Shown here piece after piece: positions 1 to 11,217 of a stretch of DNA of 64,000 nucleotides; the stretch's first letter is position 1, and each line of letters begins with the position of its first letter. The notes under the pieces are model-generated. The model saw only the letters and a program-made list of their open reading frames with translations. It made no database searches and was not told where the DNA came from. Location: assembly GCF_002234675.1 (NCBI RefSeq), contig NC_019867.2:21608184-21672183 (forward strand). Direction: 5' to 3'. The position numbers were made by a program, and so were the translations under genes. This stretch comes from Oryzias latipes. Its lineage: Eukaryota; Chordata; Actinopteri; Beloniformes; Adrianichthyidae.

Positions 1-1880
1 AACCCCTTTTTGTTGTATTATTTTTTATTCATTTGTTACATTAAGTGTCTGTGGGGAGGGAAGGGGAAGAATGTAAGAGGGGGGGTGGGGGTGGAAGAGA
101 GTAAAGGAAAGAGAGGTGAGAAAGTGGGGGATACAAGTACTGATTTGAATAAGTTATTATTTTAAGCTGTAACAATTATACCAGATCTGCTGGAAAGACA
201 AATATTACATCAAAGGTGAAATTCTAACACGAAGATGAGGGAAAATGTCTGTCCATCAATGCACTTTGGGTTAGGAGGAGGGATGAAGCAGACAGGGAGC
301 AGTGTGCACGTGCACGTGGGGGTGGAGATACATGCATGCTTCCAAAGTGAACCATGTGTTCATAAGGGGAACCAGATCCTCGCCAGCCAGACCAGGAGAG
401 GGGAGGACAGATTCACAGGCCAGGAGCGCCCCTGGCATTAGGACCCAAGCAGCCTGGGAGCGGGGGAGGAGGGGACCGCCCACCCCCCCAGTCAGGCACA
501 GAGAACACCCCCCCCCCCCCCCCCCGGCGCCCAGAGGCATAGGCGAAACCGGCGTCCGGGCCCCCAGGCCACAGGACAGGAGCGCTTAGCCGTACCAGGC
601 AGCAGCCATGGGGGCCACCGGGCACCAGACCTGAGACAAGGACCAAGGACGAGGCCAGGGCCCCGAGAACCCATGAGCCGCCCACCACCCAACCGGCACC
701 CCGTCTCTGCAAGCCAGCACCCGACCCGAGCAACCCAGAGATCGCCGCGCACCCACAGCTCCACCCCCCCCACCCCCATAACCCTACCCTCTACAACCCT
801 CCTCACCTGCCATATTATCTGACCGCTCCTCCCAAACCCCTCCACTGCCCTCCCTACTCTGTAATTGGTAGGGAGAGCCTCAGAGGATCCCAGTGAGCCA
901 GCCCCCAGGTCCGTCCCACCCATGCACTCTCGCACACATACTCACAATGTTCTGGTTGCCCCCCACCCCCCGTCGCCACGCAGTAACACCCTCCGGCCGA
1001 TCGACCCCCCCAGCGCCTCACGCCAGACCACCACCGCACCCGACAGGATACCCACAAGCCCGGCCGCCCTGAGAGGACCAGGCGGGAGAAGACCGGCCGC
1101 CCCTCCCCGACCCCACTGATGTATGGTGGTGTGGGTGTGTTGTGTCTGTGCTGCAGGTAAAATAGGAGGTCTCCACTGTGGCAGGCCCCACTGCTGCCAA
1201 GCAGCAGAGCCCCCCCCACTCCGGGGTCCCTCTGTGTGTGGTATGTATTTGCTGTGTGTGTGCTGCTAACATGCAGTATGTGTGTCTTAAGTGTAAGTTA
1301 AAATTGTGGGGAGGACCAGTGAAATATGAGCATGGATGTTTCACCGTGCCTCCCTCCACCAGACCATCCCCACAAGGCGCTAGATGAATCAGGGTGTCTA
1401 ATATGTAGGTAAAAGTGGATGGAGGGCGGGCGCCGACGCGACCCAGAGAAAGATGCCCCCAGTGAGCCCTGCCAGCATAACCCCCCCATCCAGTTCCCGG
1501 AGCCATATGTGCCTGTGTGCAACATTTATTGGGTGGGAGCGGGGAGGAGCATGCAGATGGGCACAACCGGGGGAAGAAAGCACCCCCGAGCGACCGGCGC
1601 CCCAGCCGGCCGGGGTAGGCGCCCCTCCTCCCAGGGCGGCCAGGCAGCCGCAGATAGAGGCCAGAGCCTCGCCAGCGCTGATAGACAGTCAGCAAGGAAG
1701 GGGCCCGGTGCCAAAACGGAGGGGCAGGAGGTCCAGCCCCACCATTCATGCCCTGACTAGCACCCCTCCCCAGGGCGCCCCCCCTAAAAAAATAAATGGA
1801 GAACCCAAAATAGATTAATAATGATAATAAATAAGGAACTAATAATAATAATAAATACTACTAATAGTAATAATAATTAA
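1..1880. repeat. Low-complexity, strand-skewed repeat-like DNA
   Basis: Purine-rich sequence (GGGGAGGG-type runs near 50-120) passes into strongly C-rich DNA with long C runs (around 510-525) and CACCC-type motifs, then into an AT-rich (TAATAA)n-like tail at 1790-1880. Long open frames cross it on both strands, but their translations are Pro/Gly/Ala/Arg-rich, overlap one another and match no protein I recognise. The layout of a GC-rich body with an A-rich tail resembles the 3' part of a retroposon, but I cannot name a family. I see no host gene here. Confidence 0.5.
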
Positions 1881-1984
1881 AGCCGCAAGCGGCGTTGTAT
1901 GGCCCGCAGACGCAACACGCCTTCTACGCCCAACTCTACGCACCACCGCCGCCCTCACCGCCCACAAATTAAAAGCTAGTAAAG

Positions 1985-2376
1985 GCTGATTTTGCTAATT
2001 ATGCTAACTATGCTAATGTGGCTAAAAGTGCTAGCATAGCGATCAGCATCATCAACTGACTCAGAAAACCACATTACCTAAAATGCTAATTATGCTAATT
2101 ATGCTAGCTATGCTAATGTGGCTTAAAGTGCTAGCATAGCGATCAGCATCATCAGCTGACTCAGAAAAACACATTACCTAAAATGCTAATTATGCTAACT
2201 ATGGTAGCTATGCTAATGTGGCTAAAAGTGCTAGCATAGCGATCAGCATCATCAACTGACTCAGAAAAACAAATTACCTAAAATGCTAATTATGCTAACT
2301 ATGCTAGCTATGCTAATCTGGCTAAAGGTGCTAGCATAGCGAGCAGCATCATCAACTGACTCAGAAAAACACATTC
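1985..2376. repeat. Tandem repeat, about 100-bp unit, four copies
   Basis: Four near-identical units follow one another, with boundaries near 2080, 2180 and 2280. Each begins with TGCTAATTATGCTAACTATG-type sequence rich in the 8-mer ATGCTAAT, passes through GTGCTAGCATAGCGATCAGC, and ends near ACTGACTCAGAAAAACACAT. The period is 100 bp with only scattered substitutions. Just upstream (about 1880-1900) is the short inverted repeat GCCGCAAGCGGC. No protein is encoded. Confidence 0.9.
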
Positions 2377-3960
2377 CTCCATTGGTGAGAGCTATGTGTC
2401 ATAAGTTAGTAAAAAAAAAAACTTTTTTTCAAAATGGCGGCTTTTCTGTTGATTTTATCTCCATAGCAACTATTTTATGTTTTCGTCCCCTCGGGAGGAC
2501 GAACAGATTGACGTCAGTTTCGGACAAATCGGTAAAAGTAAACTTTTTGTCGTCCTTAGCAACAGTGGTTTTATGCTAACCACGCCCACATTCCTTATAT
2601 GTCCATATCCAGTGTTTTTCAATGTATGCAGTTTCAGGCATTATTGCATGCATTCAAATTTCACAGTAGTCCTTTGAAAAACATAGGAGTTATAACAGTG
2701 CGCCACTTTGCTAGCTCGCCACGCGCACGCCGTTTAAAATCTACAACTTCTAATTCCAACATTTTTTCCACAGTAGCTTGCCATTGATGCTCAAAAAGTT
2801 TCGAGACAATGGATGAAAATTCCAACGACAAGTTTACGTTTGAATCCGGTGGTAAAGGTGTTTTTTATAGAAAATTCAAGATGGCCGCCTTTTCCCGAGG
2901 TCAAAGGTCGACGAAACCCCAGAGGTGATTGTAGACTTACGCTAAGGACATTCAAGTCAAATTTCGTGAAAATCGCTCGAAAAAAAGTTCATTTTTCCAT
3001 ATTGTGTAAAAACGCGAAAAACTCAAAATGGCAGATTTTGGCACAAAATGGCCGCCAAACCGTAGGTCATGTCGCCACCACGTAATGATTTCAAAACTTT
3101 CTTTGGATATACCCGACAAAGTTATCTGGGTTTCGTTAGCCGATTCTTAAAAATAAAATCCGAAAAAATTTTTTTTTGCCGAGTCAGCACTTTTTTTTGC
3201 GATCGTTTTTTGTTTACCACGGCCACATTCCTTTATCGATTTTGTCGTATGTGACATCATTTTGTTCAGTGTGGGCCAGGGTATCGCATATTTCCGTTTC
3301 AGGCTATTCCGATAAAATATGTGCGAGCTAGCTAAAATGGCGACGGTTGCGAATTCGCCACGCGCACGCGTTTCAAATTCTACAACTTCTAATTCCAACA
3401 TTTTGTCCACAGTAGCTTGCCATTGATGCCCGAGAAGTTTCAAAAAGATCGAGAAAAATCCCTAGGACGAGTTCTCGTTTGTATCCGTTACTAAAGGTGC
3501 TTTTTTATGAAAATTCAAGATGGCCGCCCCTTGCCAAGGTCAAAGGTCAACAAAACTTCTTTGGTAGTTTTAGAATCGTGTTTGTGGCATGTGTGTGCAA
3601 TTTTGTGAAAATCGCTTGAACATAAGTGTCGTTTTCGCATATTGTGAAAAAACACGAAAATCGCCATTTCTCTGAGTTCGCCACAAAATGGCCGCCAAGC
3701 CGTAGGTCGTGTGGCCATCCCATAATGATTTCAGAACTTCTTTGGGATATCTCCAACACGCGTGTTTTGGTTTCGTAACTGTATTTCGAAATATTTTTTT
3801 TTGGCCCCATAAGCGATTTTCGGCCCATTCATTTTTTTTACGGGAACGCTCGCCGTGATGTCATCGTCGTGGGGGGGGTGACGTACTCTTTGCCGAAAAT
3901 TCATTTTCAATTCATCCCAGATGTGTGCCAATTTTGGTGAGTTTTCGGGTATGTGGCGGG
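2377..3960. repeat. Degenerate tandem duplication, about 630-bp unit
   Basis: Landmarks recur in the same order and orientation about 630 bp apart. A CGCCACGCGCACGC block occurs near 2718 and 3357. CTACAACTTCTAATTCCAAC followed by CACAGTAGCTTGCCATTGATG occurs near 2742 and 3380. AAAATTCAAGATGGCCGCC occurs near 2871 and 3510. CAAAATGGCCGCCAA with CGTAGGTC occurs near 3041 and 3685. A further partial unit begins near 2410. The unit is non-coding and about 80% conserved by eye. It probably belongs to the same dispersed repeat as the 100-bp array upstream. Family unknown. Confidence 0.75.
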
Positions 3961-4780
3961 GGTCAAATTTGAGGTCAAAGTGGAAGAAAGAAAGAATAAG
4001 AATAAAAACGAAGCAAAAACAATATAGAAGTTTTTGCGGTTAGGATTTCCTATGTATTTCAATGCGGCCTGTCTTTTACTATAGGCTGGGCATGTATTTT
4101 TGGCTTTAAACCTGTCTTTTGAGGGCTTTTTTGTGTTTTTGTCGTCATTTTGCGATTACAACGTTGTCGTTTGTGCGATGGTGTTGTGCGTGTGTTTGTG
4201 TATTTTTGTTGCGTTACACAATTGTCGTGTCATTGTGTGCTTTGGGCGACTTTTGACCCCATTTTTTGGCGTTTTGACGCGTTTTTTTGACGTTTTGGAC
4301 CTTTTTGAGTGTTCGACCCTCGTAGCAGTTACAATATGGTCCTTGCACTCTGTGAGTGCTGCGGGCCATAATAAAAGAAATAAATTGAAATAAAGAAATA
4401 AATTCAAAGAAAATAATTAGTATAATAAAAGAAATAAAATGAAATAAAGAAATAAATTCAAAGAAAATAATAATAATAATATTAAAAGAAAAAAAACACC
4501 CAAGGGAGCCCCATTACCCCTGCTGTGAATGCAACGTCGACCTCCGGGAGGCCAGGCCATGCGCCAACTACTGGCCACGGGCGAAACACCGGCCGTGGGC
4601 AGACGACCCCAGCCCCAGCCTCCGCCGCGGCGACCAGCCGCCCAGCACGGCACCTGGCCGCCGTTCCCGTTCAGCCGCAGTGCCTACCCTGCGCCCAGAA
4701 GGCACCAGCCCAGGAAACCCTGCCAAGTCCGGCAGGGTGCGCGATACATACAGCGGTGAGAACCATATAAGCCTTGTTAG
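3961..4780. other. AT-rich 54-bp duplication followed by a GC-rich block
   Basis: 4368-4480 contains two copies, 54 bp apart, of an A-rich unit built on ATAATAAAAGAAATAAA. This is followed by a GC-rich segment (4500-4745) resembling in composition the C-rich part of 1-1880. Open frames in the GC-rich segment are Pro/Ala/Arg-rich and look non-coding. I recognise no gene. Confidence 0.5.
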
Positions 4781-4799
4781 ATTCTATGTTGATGTTATT

Positions 4800-6050
4800 C
4801 AGGTCACCTAGTAAGCAGAATTTGGGGCATACAGGAATCTTATGATTAAACCATATTAACAAATTCTTGCAGACCTTTACGCCAGAATGATTGGAACGAA
4901 TTGGTTTTCTAAATTAGGTCTGTCCATTGATCTGGAAGGGAACTTCAAATTGTCTTCCTCAGTTTATGACCCAGCACAGCAAAAGCTTTTCCTTATGTGT
5001 AAAAGATGAGCTTTAAACATTTGCATGAAATGCTGATTTTTAAATTAGTATCTGAGGCTATTGTGACTGAAATGTCTTGCTTGGAGTTGTTTAATTCTTG
5101 GAAAAATTCCGGACATTAAATTGTAAATAAACCGTGGAAGATGATCACCACACATTTCCTCAAAATTAATTAATTTCAATGCTGTCCACGTGGTGGCGGT
5201 AGTGCTAATTGTTTTTGCCATCATATCTAGGAAAAAAACAGAAAAGAAGACTTTTTTTGTTTTGATTGGACGAAGAACCATATGACCTGGAAACGAGAAA
5301 GACGGAAGAATGATATTTTTTTGCTTAGTTCTCGGGTGAGTCCTGTAATGTTTTTCTTGAATCAACATTTATAAGAAAATATATAAGATGTGTACAAAGG
5401 TTCTGCTATCTTGATAAGCTGATGTTATTCGCACGTATTTACGTGGGACCAGCATAAAAAGTGATGGGAAAACGCATTTCCCAAATATATTTGTGCGTGC
5501 AACAAGGCTATATTTTGTTGTTGGCCGCACGTATTTTAAACTAAAGTTAAAGTCCGATTAGCTGTCACATTCCTAGGTGTGTGAAATGTGTTCTCCACAT
5601 TTGATCCATCCCCTGGAGGAGCGGTGAGCAGCAGAAACAGTCGCACCCAGGAACCATTTTGTGGTTTCTAACTATCTGTAATCCTAACTTTAACCCTTCC
5701 TCTTGGTCCGTGCAGCCAAGAAAAAAGTTCAGGGCTGACCGCACGCAACGACACTTTCTTCTTTTTTTCCTTTAGCTATATTTTCAGTTAAACTCCCTTC
5801 AATATTTGAAGTTTTGCTCATAAATGATAATGACCTCTGGCTTTTCCTTGACTGTTCTCGTGTTTCCTAACAGTATGTTTCGCTTTTGTTTTTTACGCAA
5901 ACCCCATTCAATGCTGTCTTGGCTGCTTTGAGATAAAACAGGGTTTGCTTTGTTTACTGGTTGAATTTCATGACGTGTTTGGTGGAATGACACTACCATT
6001 AATCAGTAAGTTATGTCCAATTTGTCTGTTAGTAAGGTTCTGGTCCTAGA
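4800..6050. other. RNF181 5' flank with a dispersed teleost repeat
   Basis: No coding exon is recognised. About 5510-5750 is a repeat piece whose relative lies at 30855-31075 in this window. They share stretches such as AAAGTCC(C)GTTAGCTGTCA, a CCATC...GGAGGAGCGGTGAGC core and a CCTCTTGGTCCGTGC-like end. Similar blocks are common in fish genomes, probably as retroposon tails. The RNF181 promoter and 5' UTR should lie close upstream of 6051. I see no clear TATA box. Confidence 0.5.
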
Positions 6051-7293
6051 ATGGCTTCTTACTTTGATGAGCACAACTGTGAGCCCACCAACCCAGAGGA
6101 ACAGTACCGGCAGAACGCTCTGCTTGAGTTGGCCAGGTGAGAATAGACCGGTTCCAATCCACACATTTGGTTAAAACTCCTTCTGACTCATCAGTTTTCA
6201 TCTGTTTGCGTGCAGGTCTTTGATGCAGGGTTTGGACTTATTTGACTCCGGGTCGCTAGACTTGTCAGACTGGGACCAGCGACTTCCTCCTCCAGCTGCT
6301 AAAACTGTTGTGCAGAGCCTGACTGTGGTAATCATTTCTGCAGAACAAGCAGGTGACCGACCAGACCAGCTCAAGGGCAGCTATACAAAAAAGATAATAA
6401 AGATATTCTGTTTAGATTAAGGCTCACCTTAAATGCACCACACCTTTCACAAGTGACTTTGATTTTACCTGCTTTAAATAAGGAAGGCACGTGTCTTTAA
6501 TAAGATCAGAGCCAAAATTATGTCCGACCTATTCCTATTCCTCAGCTGAGAAGATGTAGTTTTGTATTTATCTGTAATTGTTTTCTATAAAGAGAAAGAT
6601 GGAGAAACTACTCGCTTCTATTATTCTTAAATTCTTTGAACTGGTTAAAAAAATATTCATATAAAAGTCAAAAATTACTTAAGTTTTTGTGAAACCTTAG
6701 GTAACAAAATATGTTTTCATTTCCGAAATGTGAAATTTTGCTCTCTGGTCAACCTTTTGTTTTGAAAAAATAAACCTCAATAGACTTGAATGATTATCAA
6801 TACGCAACAAAAATCACTAATTTTGCAGTTATTTATTTACCAAGCATTATTTTCAGGAAATAAAATGACTTTTTGTTGATGTAGACAAAGGAGTCAAATG
6901 TCCTGTGTGTTTGCTGGAGTTCGAGGAGCAAGAAACAGTTCGAGAAATGCCTTGCAAGCATCTATTCCACTCAGGTTGCATACTGCCATGGTTAGGCAAG
7001 GTAATGTTAGAAAGCATTCTGATGAATTTTTTTTTTGTTTTTTTTAAGTTTCATAAAGCATACGACTTTTGTCTGTTTTAATTGTAGACAAACTCCTGTC
7101 CCCTTTGCCGACTGGAACTACCGACTGACAATCCAGAATATGAGGAGTTTAAAAAAGACAAGGCAAGTGTGGAAATGTGAGATCAGTGTGTAATATAACA
7201 TGTCAGCTGTGAAAACTTTTTTTTTTTTTTAAGGAGAGAAGAAAACAGAGGGAGCACCGGCTAGAGCACCTTCACGGAGCCATGTACACATGA
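6051..7293 (+). CDS. rnf181: E3 ubiquitin-protein ligase RNF181 (5 exons)
   Basis: A RING-H2 E3 ubiquitin ligase. RING proteins of this family bind a ubiquitin-loaded E2 and promote ubiquitin transfer. Exons: 6051-6136, 6216-6352, 6885-7000, 7088-7162 and 7234-7293, which join in frame to a 157-residue protein (human about 153). The start [12 protein letters not shown] and end HLHGAMYT match the family at both ends. The N-terminal half carries the conserved [10 protein letters not shown] segment (about 52-61). The C3H2C3 RING has all eight zinc ligands: C80, C83, C98, H100, H103, C106, C117 and C120. Introns are short (79, 532, 87 and 71 bp). Intron 4 starts with GC instead of GT (AAG|GCAAGT) and ends normally with AG. 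The gene is convergent with TMEM150A. Confidence 0.96.
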
Positions 7294-7427
7294 AGCCACC
7301 CCACATCAGTCTGCTACTGAAACCCTCAGAAATGTACAAGCTGCACATAGTTGAAATCATGACTCTCTTATCTTTCTTAGTGTGAGCCATTCATTTTGGT
7401 ACAATAACTGCTGCATCTGGCAGCTCT

Positions 7428-7589
7428 ATTAAAAACCACATTTGACCAGTTTCGTGTGATAATTTGAGAACACAAAAAATCTTGAACATTTTAAATGCTC
7501 TTCAGTCTAAAGTGTCAGTGCTACAAAGTACTTTATATTAAAATGTGTGGGTTTTAGGTGCGACTAATAATTTTGTGTAATACAATAAA
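7428..7589 (+). promoter_or_regulatory. Candidate RNF181 polyadenylation signals
   Basis: ATTAAA at 7428-7433 and AATAAA at 7584-7589 lie 135-300 bp after the RNF181 stop codon, on the coding strand. Either or both could define the 3' end. The 3' UTR would be short. Confidence 0.5.
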
Positions 7590-7771
7590 TTATATTTTGT
7601 TAATTTAGGTTTAACTCTCAAAGATTAACGTCATTTTTTCCTACACCTGTCTTATTGAAATGCTGGAGTTTCCCTCTCATGCCTGTCAATGTTGCTCAAA
7701 TGTGCTTTTCTGAAAATAATGCAACCCTTATGGTTAGAATTTGGCTGTAGTGCCTCATGATACACATTTAA

Positions 7772-8291
7772 CCCTTGTTCTATCCTATGCCCCTCACTTT
7801 ACATTGACGTGTTATCCCTACCATGAAAAAGGTGGTAAATGGTAAATGGCATATACTTATAGCGCTTTTCTACCTCCAAGGCCAAAAGCGCTTTACTCTC
7901 ACAGACTCATTCACACACTGGTGGCTCAGCTGCTGAACACTGGCGCCAACCTCCCACCAGAGGCAAGGTGGGGTTCAGTGTCTTGCCCAAGGACACTTCG
8001 ACTCATGGGCGTGCAAGGCGGGAATCAAACCTACAATATTACCATCATGGGTCGACCACCCTACCGCTGCACCACGGCCGGATAAAGGTGACTAGGATTT
8101 CATGTAATCCATGTACACCAGTGAAGATCACAAATCATTGAAGAAAAAAGGTTCAGCGCACTGTCTAGACACTAGAACCTTCACTGGTGTCCAAAGATTT
8201 CATGTAGAAATCTTTCCACCTTATCCACCTTTGTCATGGTACGGAGAACACGTCAATGTAAGGGTTGGGTCAATCTAAGATAGCACAAGGG
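7772..8291. mobile_element. TTAA-type MITE (piggyBac-like), split by a SINE
   Basis: The left end is CCCTTGTTCTATCCTA after TTAA (7768-7771). The right end is TAGCACAAGGG followed by TTAC (8292-8295). The body has the family's landmarks: TTGACGTGTTAT, CCACCTTTGTCATGG and the ACCAGTGAAGATCACAAATC core with its inverted counterpart. Four other copies of the family occur in this window. The SINE at about 7836-8083 interrupts it after the left ~60 bp. TTAA target choice suggests piggyBac, but there is no transposase. Confidence 0.75.
7836..8083 (-). mobile_element. tRNA-derived SINE inside a MITE
   Basis: Read on the - strand it begins with a tRNA-like head: GTGGTGCAGCGGTAG resembles the A box and GGTTTGATTCCC the B box of RNA polymerase III promoters. 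A conserved body with GCCAAGACACTGAACC-type sequence follows, with a 3' tail carrying TAAATGG-type repeats. Its right flank (GGATAAAGGTG) and left flank (AAAAAGGTGG) continue the host MITE. Confidence 0.7.
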
Positions 8292-8295
8292 TTAC

Positions 8296-9677
8296 GAAAA
8301 GAACACTTATTAGATGTAAGCCCTTCTGGCCCACGTTAGATTTCCATCCTTCTAAATCTGTTTTAATGAAAATACTCAGCCGTAGATTTGAAGTTCATTT
8401 AATATCCCCTGAAATGTTCACAACATCAGCACAACTTTGAAAAAAAAATACTCAGTGAAAAATTTATCACTTTATTTATTTTATGTAAATCTGTCAAATG
8501 AAAACTAAATGATAGACAATTCATATTTACACAATTTAAAAAAGGGGAAAAAAATTGTGTTGGTTTTGAAGAATTCTTTGTTGCCTCTGTCCCCAGACTA
8601 GTTTAAGTCGAAGCAAACAGAAGCAGTACATTTCATAGACATGTAAAAGGTTCAAGAAATGTACAGGTCAGGCAGATCAAAGAAAACAAACCGAATTTAA
8701 TATTTGGTGTGTTGATTGTTAGTGGTTCAGTATAAGTTGTAACCCAGATGTAAGGGCTCGCACAAGCTGCCAGTTCATCACAACCTGTGTGACTGGTGAC
8801 GTAGGCTACACATAAAAAAAAACATGTATGTGCAAGGGATAAGGCTAAACCAGTGCATTGCTACCAGTTCATGACCTACTTCAAGTGAACAAAGCAAAAA
8901 AAAACTTTTCAGTTGATCCCAAAACATGATCTGCTGCAGTTCCAAAAAGAAACCAAAGGCTCAGACAGAGCTCTGAACCACCATCATGAAAACCTGAAAC
9001 CAGCATAAAAACTGAGAACATGTAGACACTGCTGCTTTCAGTCTTTTCAGCCATCAAACCTTATAAAGGATGAGAGGTAGGAGATGCGCCCTTTAAAACG
9101 TGCTTTCACCATTAGCTTACATTAAGCCTTTCGGAGAGTATGAAATTAAAGCAGAGAAGAAAAGTGTTCAGACAGGAGTTTGTGAAGCAGATTCTTAAAA
9201 CCAAAAGGCTGACTGTAGATGGCTTCTTTAAACAGCCTATACATGCTATTGTTAAGCCTTTTTTTGGGTAAACAATATCCATGTATATGATAATTTATTA
9301 CCTTTGGCACACAAAAAAATGATTTTTTTAAATTACATATTATTTTCCTGAGTTCTTTTCCAATCCGGAAGTAAAACAACTCGATCTCTGAGGCACCAGC
9401 TTTCGCTCCTTGTGGGTGCCGCCAATTTCATGACGTCAACCTAGAGCCTGTGCTCTAACCATTTATCCTACCTCGTGAGAGTCTCCTAGCTGTTGCAAAA
9501 AATTATAGATATAGCTATCCAAATTTCCTACCTTATCAGATAATACTACCTACTGTATATGAACGAACGACAGTTTTGGTGTTGGGTCGTAAACACAGCA
9601 GGGTAGGAAAGATTTACGGGGAAGCAGCGCAGACTCACAGGAGGGGGTAGCACAGTGCCATGGGTTAAAATGTACAT
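8296..9677. other. Intergenic DNA, no gene recognised
   Basis: AT-rich spacer between RNF181 and TMEM150A. I see no splice-supported open frame. A GC-richer stretch at 9380-9500 includes TAAATGGTTAGAGCAC on the - strand, vaguely like a tRNA A box, but no convincing B box follows, so I do not call a SINE. Confidence 0.4.
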
Positions 9678-10065
9678 TAGGCCTGCACAATAAAATCGCA
9701 AATTTATCGCTATCGCTGTATTAAGGTGTGCAATACGCATATTGCAAAAGAAGGCGAAAATTGCAATAAATGGTAACCTTAAATGTGCTAAAAAAATCTA
9801 ATGGCAGCTTGAAGTATTTAACGAATCAAATAAATCTCTGGATGGAGCCCTTTTATGTTAGATGCTTGTCTCCTCTGTAGACTAAGGTCATTTGGAGTAT
9901 AATTTAAGGTATGATGACTTATTTAAATTAGGCTGTTGCAGTGTCATGGAAATGGTGTTTTTACTTGTTTTGCTATTTTTTAATGTATTGCAAGGTTTAT
10001 CGTCATTGCAATATTGATCATTAATATCGCAAATCGTGAGTTTTTCTTCATATCGTGCAGCCCTA
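9678..10065. mobile_element. hAT-type MITE
   Basis: 388 bp with terminal inverted repeats TAGGCCTGCACAATA and, inverted from the right end, TAGGGCTGCACGATA. Flanking 8-mers are ATGTACAT (9670-9677) and ATGTATAC (10066-10073), 6 of 8 identical, consistent with an aged 8-bp hAT duplication. The interior is AT-rich and non-coding, with subterminal ATCGCAA-type motifs near both ends. Confidence 0.8.
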
Positions 10066-10837
10066 ATGTATACATGTGTGCAGGCGCGAGTATAAGAAAC
10101 GTGTGCAGCTGTCATTAATGAGCGGCATGGAGATAATCCAGAAGATCCACGGTAGATCCGTGTCTACAGTGCCCCTCTGTCATTGTAGGCACGGATCTGC
10201 TGCAAAGTTATGAAACCACAAGTCCCAGAAGTTAAGTAGTGAGCTCGCCTCAAAGTCCAGAACTAAGTTAACTAATGAAGAATTAAATTAGCTACATTAA
10301 GCATATGAATGTAACCTAAACTCACAAAATCGGCAGACAACAGCATAGCACAGATTTATGGGCGGTCTGTCAAAGCTGAAAATATGAAGTAATTTCGGTA
10401 TAGGTTGGAAAATTTCACGGGTAGGAAGGATTTATAGAACACTGGCCTCTGCAGAGTATCCGTGTCTCGCCCAAGAAAACAAACAGAACTTTTGCAAAGA
10501 TGGATGTGCATATTGTGCATATAAAATAAAAATAAAATAAAGTGTTTTTGACAGAGAAAGTGGGTGTGTGCGTTAACCTGAGGGCGATGCTGGCAGCGCA
10601 GACTATATCAGCTCGAGAACCTGCTCATTTTTGTGGGTTGGGAGGGGCTGGTGCTCAGGTTTTAAGAAAAATATTTAAAAATGCGTGAATGGATCAAAAT
10701 ACTGCTTTGAAGTTACTTTTAGTGAGGAATGAACATTATATAATATACTTAAAGCTTAATAAAGAAAAATGCATGGTATAGGCCTTTTAATGGTTTTGTG
10801 GCAGTCTTGTGTTTCAACAACAGCAGTAAATTCTTTC
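10066..10837. other. Intergenic DNA, nothing recognised
   Basis: No coding exon, RNA gene or repeat boundary could be supported here. Confidence 0.4.
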
Positions 10838-11217
10838 ATCTTCTAATCCGTTTTTCCCTTTCGGGGTCACAGGGCTGCCAGAGCCTATCCCGGCCACTTG
10901 TGGGCAAAGGCAGGGGACACCCTGGACAGTTCACCAGTCTGTCGCAGGGTAGAGTGTCCGCAATCACACACCAATGCACTCTCACATTCACACCTAGGGA
11001 CAATTTAGGTTGAGCAATTCACCTATGTAGCATGTTTTTGGACAGTGGGAGGAAGCCGGAGTCCCCGGAGAAAACCCATGCATACACGGGGAGAACATGC
11101 AAACTCCACACAGAAAGGTCCCCCATTGATGTTCTGGTTCAGGTCCCTCAGCCGGGACTTGAACCGGGGCCTTCTTGCTTTGAGACAAGAGCGCTAACCA
11201 CTGCGCCACCGTGCAGT
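10838..11217 (-). mobile_element. tRNA-derived SINE
   Basis: On the - strand the head reads GGTGGCGCAGTGGTTAGCGC (A-box region) and CCCCGGTTCAAGTCCC (B box). A long conserved body follows, including GTTTGCATGTTCTCCCCGTG and the CTGGGATAGGC-like tail. This is an abundant teleost repeat. A second copy is at 14690-14968. Pol III boxes make a tRNA origin likely, but it is not a functional tRNA gene. Confidence 0.85.

Noticed and set aside
1018-1749. Long open frame (243 codons, - strand) and several overlapping ones in 235-1818
   Set aside because: GC/C-run-driven frames on both strands with Pro/Gly/His-rich, low-complexity translations. No conserved motif, no splice support and clear repeat context.
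1985-2376. CRISPR-like regular repeat
   Set aside because: The 100-bp units are contiguous with no unique spacers, and the genome is eukaryotic.
4100-4393. 97-codon hydrophobic + strand open frame
   Set aside because: Phe/Val/Cys-rich due to T/G-rich composition. No homolog recognised and no splice or context support.
11140-11217. Apparent tRNA gene on the - strand (A and B boxes)
   Set aside because: It is the head of a SINE with a conserved non-tRNA body, and the acceptor stem does not pair. The same applies to 14890-14968, 26440-26523 and 49540-49615.
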